Assembly (NCBI GenBank): GCA_946482625.1
Contig: CAMLSH010000153.1
Location: 1-8,376, forward strand
Origin: an uncultured Opitutaceae bacterium
GTDB lineage: Bacteria; Verrucomicrobiota; Verrucomicrobiae; Opitutales; Opitutaceae
Direction of reading: 5' to 3'
DNA: 8,376 nt
Below are positions 6,808 to 8,376 of the stretch, piece by piece (the stretch's first letter is position 1; the number at the start of each line of letters is the position of its first letter). Made by a program: the position numbers and the translations under genes. The notes beneath the pieces were generated by a model. The model was not told the DNA's origin. It saw only the letters and a list, made by a program, of their open reading frames with translations, and did not search any database.

Positions 6808-6845
6808 GTAGCGAGTAGTGAGTTGCGGGTAGCGAGTGGGGCGGA
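6808..6845 (-). repeat. heptamer array E (GTAGCGA type)
   Basis: Plus-strand heptamers GTAGCGA, GTAGTGA, GTTGCGG, GTAGCGA fill 6808-6835 in exact 7-bp phase, followed by GTGGGGCGGA (6836-6845). There are four units, as in the TGACCAR arrays, and the tail is of the same kind. It lies upstream of the OppA-like gene and points the same way as arrays A, C, D and F. Confidence 0.85.
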
Positions 6846-6868
6846 GGCGGAAGAGGGGACCGCGAATG

Positions 6869-6889
6869 AATTTCGCCAAGGGCGAAATT
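6869..6889. repeat. perfect 9-bp inverted repeat, 3-base loop
   Basis: AATTTCGCC (6869-6877) and GGCGAAATT (6881-6889) are perfect complements around AAG. On the plus strand it continues TTGAG and on the minus strand CATTCG, so neither side offers a convincing T-run. It may be a terminator-like structure between the nap genes and the OppA-like gene, or a dispersed palindrome. Confidence 0.6.
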
Positions 6890-6934
6890 TTGAGGGTGCG
6901 GCTTCGGCTGATCGCCTGCGCGGTTGATCGGAGG

Positions 6935-6953
6935 CGTCTGCTAATTGCAGACG
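6935..6953 (-). terminator. hairpin just after the nap-linked gene
   Basis: CGTCTGC (6935-6941) pairs with GCAGACG (6947-6953) around a TAATT loop. It begins eight bases past the stop codon of the 157-residue gene, the last visible gene of the nap run. That position suits a transcript end; the lack of a T-run makes it atypical as an intrinsic terminator. Confidence 0.45.
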
Positions 6954-6961
6954 GGGTTCGC

Positions 6962-7435
6962 TTAAGACGCGGGCTCGATGGTGGCTTCGATATCGGCTTC
7001 GCGAATACGGACGAGCGTCAGGCCGGCGGGACGGCGGAGGAGGGTGTCGCACCAAGTGTGGCCATCAAACGCGTAGCGGATTTGCACGCCGAGTAGCAGG
7101 CCGGCGGCAAGCCGGGTGCGGGCGGTTTCTAGGGAGATCGTCTCGGCGGCGGTGTGGCCACGGGCGGCGTATTTGGGGATGACGGCGTGAATCTGTGTGC
7201 AGGCGGCGAGATCGCGGAAGAGAGCGTCGGCAGTGGCGACATCGAGGACGGCTTGTTGCAACGGCGGCAGGCGCAAGGGGGATTCCGTCGAGGTGACAGC
7301 TGCAGCGGGTGCCGGCGATGTGGATACGTGGGCGGGAGAAGGGGAGGACATGGCGGGAGGTGGTTGCTGGCGTCTGCCGACGGGGCGCAGCCAGCGGGTG
7401 AGGAAATCGCGGCGGTTGATTGCGGGAGCGGACAT
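6962..7435 (-). CDS. nap-linked protein of unknown function
   Basis: 157-residue protein I do not recognise. The N-terminus has a twin-arginine-like INRRDFLTRWLRPVG (6-20), but no hydrophobic core follows, so a working Tat signal is doubtful. Residues 23-57 are a Pro/Ser/Ala-rich linker. The C-terminal 100 residues look folded: a helical DATADALFRDLAACTQI-like segment (about 65-82), then VIPKYAARGH, a helix with TARTRLAAG, and strands GVQIRYAFDG and TLVRIRE. There are no heme (CxxCH) or iron-sulfur cysteine clusters; the only cysteines are 79 and 129. It follows the NapB-like gene by 18 bases on the same strand, so cotranscription and a role in nitrate reductase assembly are plausible but inferred. 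It is not evidently NapD, which is shorter. An internal ATG at residue 29 is an alternative start that would drop the RR motif. Confidence 0.75.
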   Translation of the reverse strand: MSAPAINRRDFLTRWLRPVGRRQQPPPAMSSPSPAHVSTSPAPAAAVTSTESPLRLPPLQQAVLDVATADALFRDLAACTQIHAVIPKYAARGHTAAETISLETARTRLAAGLLLGVQIRYAFDGHTWCDTLLRRPAGLTLVRIREADIEATIEPAS

Positions 7436-7453
7436 GGCGAGGGCAGCGGAGGG

Positions 7454-8320
7454 TCAACTGCCGGTCTTGAGGCTGTTCGGGAGTGGCGGGGGCGTGGAGG
7501 TGCCGAGCAGCGGAAGCGTTTCGCGGCCGGCGTCGAGGGCGTGGCATTGGACGCAGTTCTGGCGCTCCGGATGCGTGGGTTTGAACGCGCTGGAGCCGCC
7601 GGGGCCATGGCAGGCGAGGCAGTTTTCGCGCATCGCCGTCGTGTGCGGAACGGTGGGCGGAGCATCGGCGTGGGCACGGGTGCCGCGCGTGGTGGCGGCG
7701 AGGCCGGTGAAGGTGTTGGCGAGAACGGGCGTCGCAAGTGCGGGCGGTGACGAGACGAGGGCTGGGCCGGGACCGTTGGCGGGCGCGTGGCATTGGATGC
7801 AATGCGTGTACGCCGGATGGCTCATCTGCGGCGTGTCGATGGCGCCGATTCGTGTGGGTTTACCGTGGCAGGCGAGGCAGGAGGCGGAGTGGTATTGGTC
7901 AATCGGATGCGGGACAGTTGGCGGAGCGCCGTTGAAGGCGCGGCGGCTGGCGCGGCGGACGAGGAGGGCGGCAGCTTCCGCGTCTGTCAGCGGAGGCGTG
8001 GTGGCGGTAAAGGGCGCAGCGGGCGGGAGCGTGCCGAGGTGGCTGTGCCAGTCGTGATTTGGCTGGCGCGTGCGGTCGGGAAGGTCGCTGTAAAGAGGAG
8101 CGATCGCGGCGGAGGCTGGACTTTCGTGGACGGTGGGCGAAAGCGTGGCATCGAAGTGCTGACGCGTTTCCCCGATGATGCGGGCCGAGCGTTCGGTTTG
8201 GAGCAGGCCCATGAAAACGCCGCTCAGGCCGGTGGTGAAGGCGACGATGGCGGCGATCACGGCGAGCTTTTGGCCCTTGCCGAGCCCGGCGGCGGACGGA
8301 CTGGGACGGGGGGCGCTCAT
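7454..8320 (-). CDS. napB: membrane-anchored tetraheme NapB-like cytochrome c
   Basis: 288-residue multiheme cytochrome, probably the electron-transfer subunit of periplasmic nitrate reductase. A single hydrophobic helix at about 18-40 follows a short N-terminal region and should anchor it with the rest in the periplasm. Four CxxCH heme sites are present: 148-152, 174-178, 234-238 and 256-260. The segment GAPPTVPHPIDQYH followed by CLACHG and, after a gap, HPAYTHCIQCH is the NapB pattern. Classical NapB has two hemes and is roughly half this size; here the pattern recurs as APPTVPH, NCLACHG and HPERQNCVQCH (220-260), so the protein looks like an internal duplication. Candidate distal ligands are His138, His168, His226 and His250. 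The ATG at 8320 overlaps the napA stop as ATGA, which argues for this start over one 13 codons upstream and for translational coupling. The symbol reflects family resemblance; the exact subunit role is inferred. Confidence 0.85.
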   Translation of the reverse strand: MSAPRPSPSAAGLGKGQKLAVIAAIVAFTTGLSGVFMGLLQTERSARIIGETRQHFDATLSPTVHESPASAAIAPLYSDLPDRTRQPNHDWHSHLGTLPPAAPFTATTPPLTDAEAAALLVRRASRRAFNGAPPTVPHPIDQYHSASCLACHGKPTRIGAIDTPQMSHPAYTHCIQCHAPANGPGPALVSSPPALATPVLANTFTGLAATTRGTRAHADAPPTVPHTTAMRENCLACHGPGGSSAFKPTHPERQNCVQCHALDAGRETLPLLGTSTPPPLPNSLKTGS

Positions 8321-8376
8321 GACGGCACGGCGGCGCGGCGCAGGATGCGGACGGCGCACTTCTTGTAGTCGGGCTC
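8317..8376 (-). CDS. napA: probable periplasmic nitrate reductase NapA, C-terminal end
   Basis: Only the last 19 codons and stop are in the window, reading EPDYKKCAVRILRRAAVPS. The PDYKKCAVR segment resembles the C-terminus of NapA-type molybdopterin oxidoreductases, whose last domain binds the cofactor. The stop codon overlaps the start of the NapB-like cytochrome gene by the four bases ATGA, the arrangement expected of nap genes made together. The call rests on this short tail plus the neighbour, so another molybdopterin oxidoreductase paired with a NapB-like cytochrome remains possible. The rest of the gene lies beyond the right edge. Confidence 0.6.
   Translation of the reverse strand, partial: EPDYKKCAVRILRRAAVPS

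Noticed and set aside
5528..6811. Long plus-strand open frame opposite the OppA-like gene
   Set aside because: Antisense shadow; the minus strand has a signal peptide and complete solute-binding landmarks.
7373..7435. Functional Tat signal in the nap-linked 157-residue protein
   Set aside because: RRDFL is present, but it is followed by Trp-Leu-Arg-Pro and a polar, Pro-rich stretch instead of a hydrophobic core and cleavage site.

Overview
The window is GC-rich DNA with mostly minus-strand genes. Protein styles and gene neighbourhoods fit a Verrucomicrobiota bacterium of the Opitutaceae kind. That assignment is an inference from family resemblance, because no rRNA or marker gene is present.

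Layout. On the plus strand, bases 1-674 hold the 3' part of a short-chain dehydrogenase/reductase, followed by a small isochorismatase-like cysteine hydrolase (719-1189). All remaining genes are on the minus strand. Read in their own direction, from the right edge leftwards, they are: the last 19 codons of a probable periplasmic nitrate reductase napA (8317-8376); a membrane-anchored tetraheme NapB-like cytochrome (7454-8320) that overlaps napA by an ATGA; an unrecognised 157-residue protein (6962-7435); a solitary OppA-type oligopeptide-binding protein (5120-6736); a 158-residue exported protein of unknown function (4406-4882); a circularly permuted ATP-grasp protein (2740-4248); a broken four-helix-bundle (S23/bAvd-like) gene (2303-2692); and an alpha-E (DUF403) protein (1228-2214).

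The ATP-grasp and alpha-E genes belong to a known, widespread gene pair linked to a predicted amide/peptide-ligating system. The nap genes belong to periplasmic nitrate reduction.

The most unusual content is between the genes. Six intergenic sites carry short arrays of phased 7-bp repeats. Four are of the TGACCAR kind and two of the GTAGYGR kind. Arrays of both kinds run into a shared (G)TGG(G)GCGGA tail. Five arrays point the same way and lie upstream of minus-strand genes. The sixth is inverted and contains the start codon of the four-helix-bundle gene. That gene, carrying an in-frame TAA, is therefore bracketed by inverted heptamer arrays and separates the ATP-grasp and alpha-E genes. It looks like a small inserted cassette. 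Several GC-rich hairpins (1198-1221, 4350-4388, 6869-6889, 6935-6953) complete the intergenic landscape. No rRNA, tRNA, CRISPR array, transposase or integrase was seen. No intergenic stretch reaches 300 bases; the longest (4883-5119 and 6737-6961) hold only the repeats and hairpins listed.
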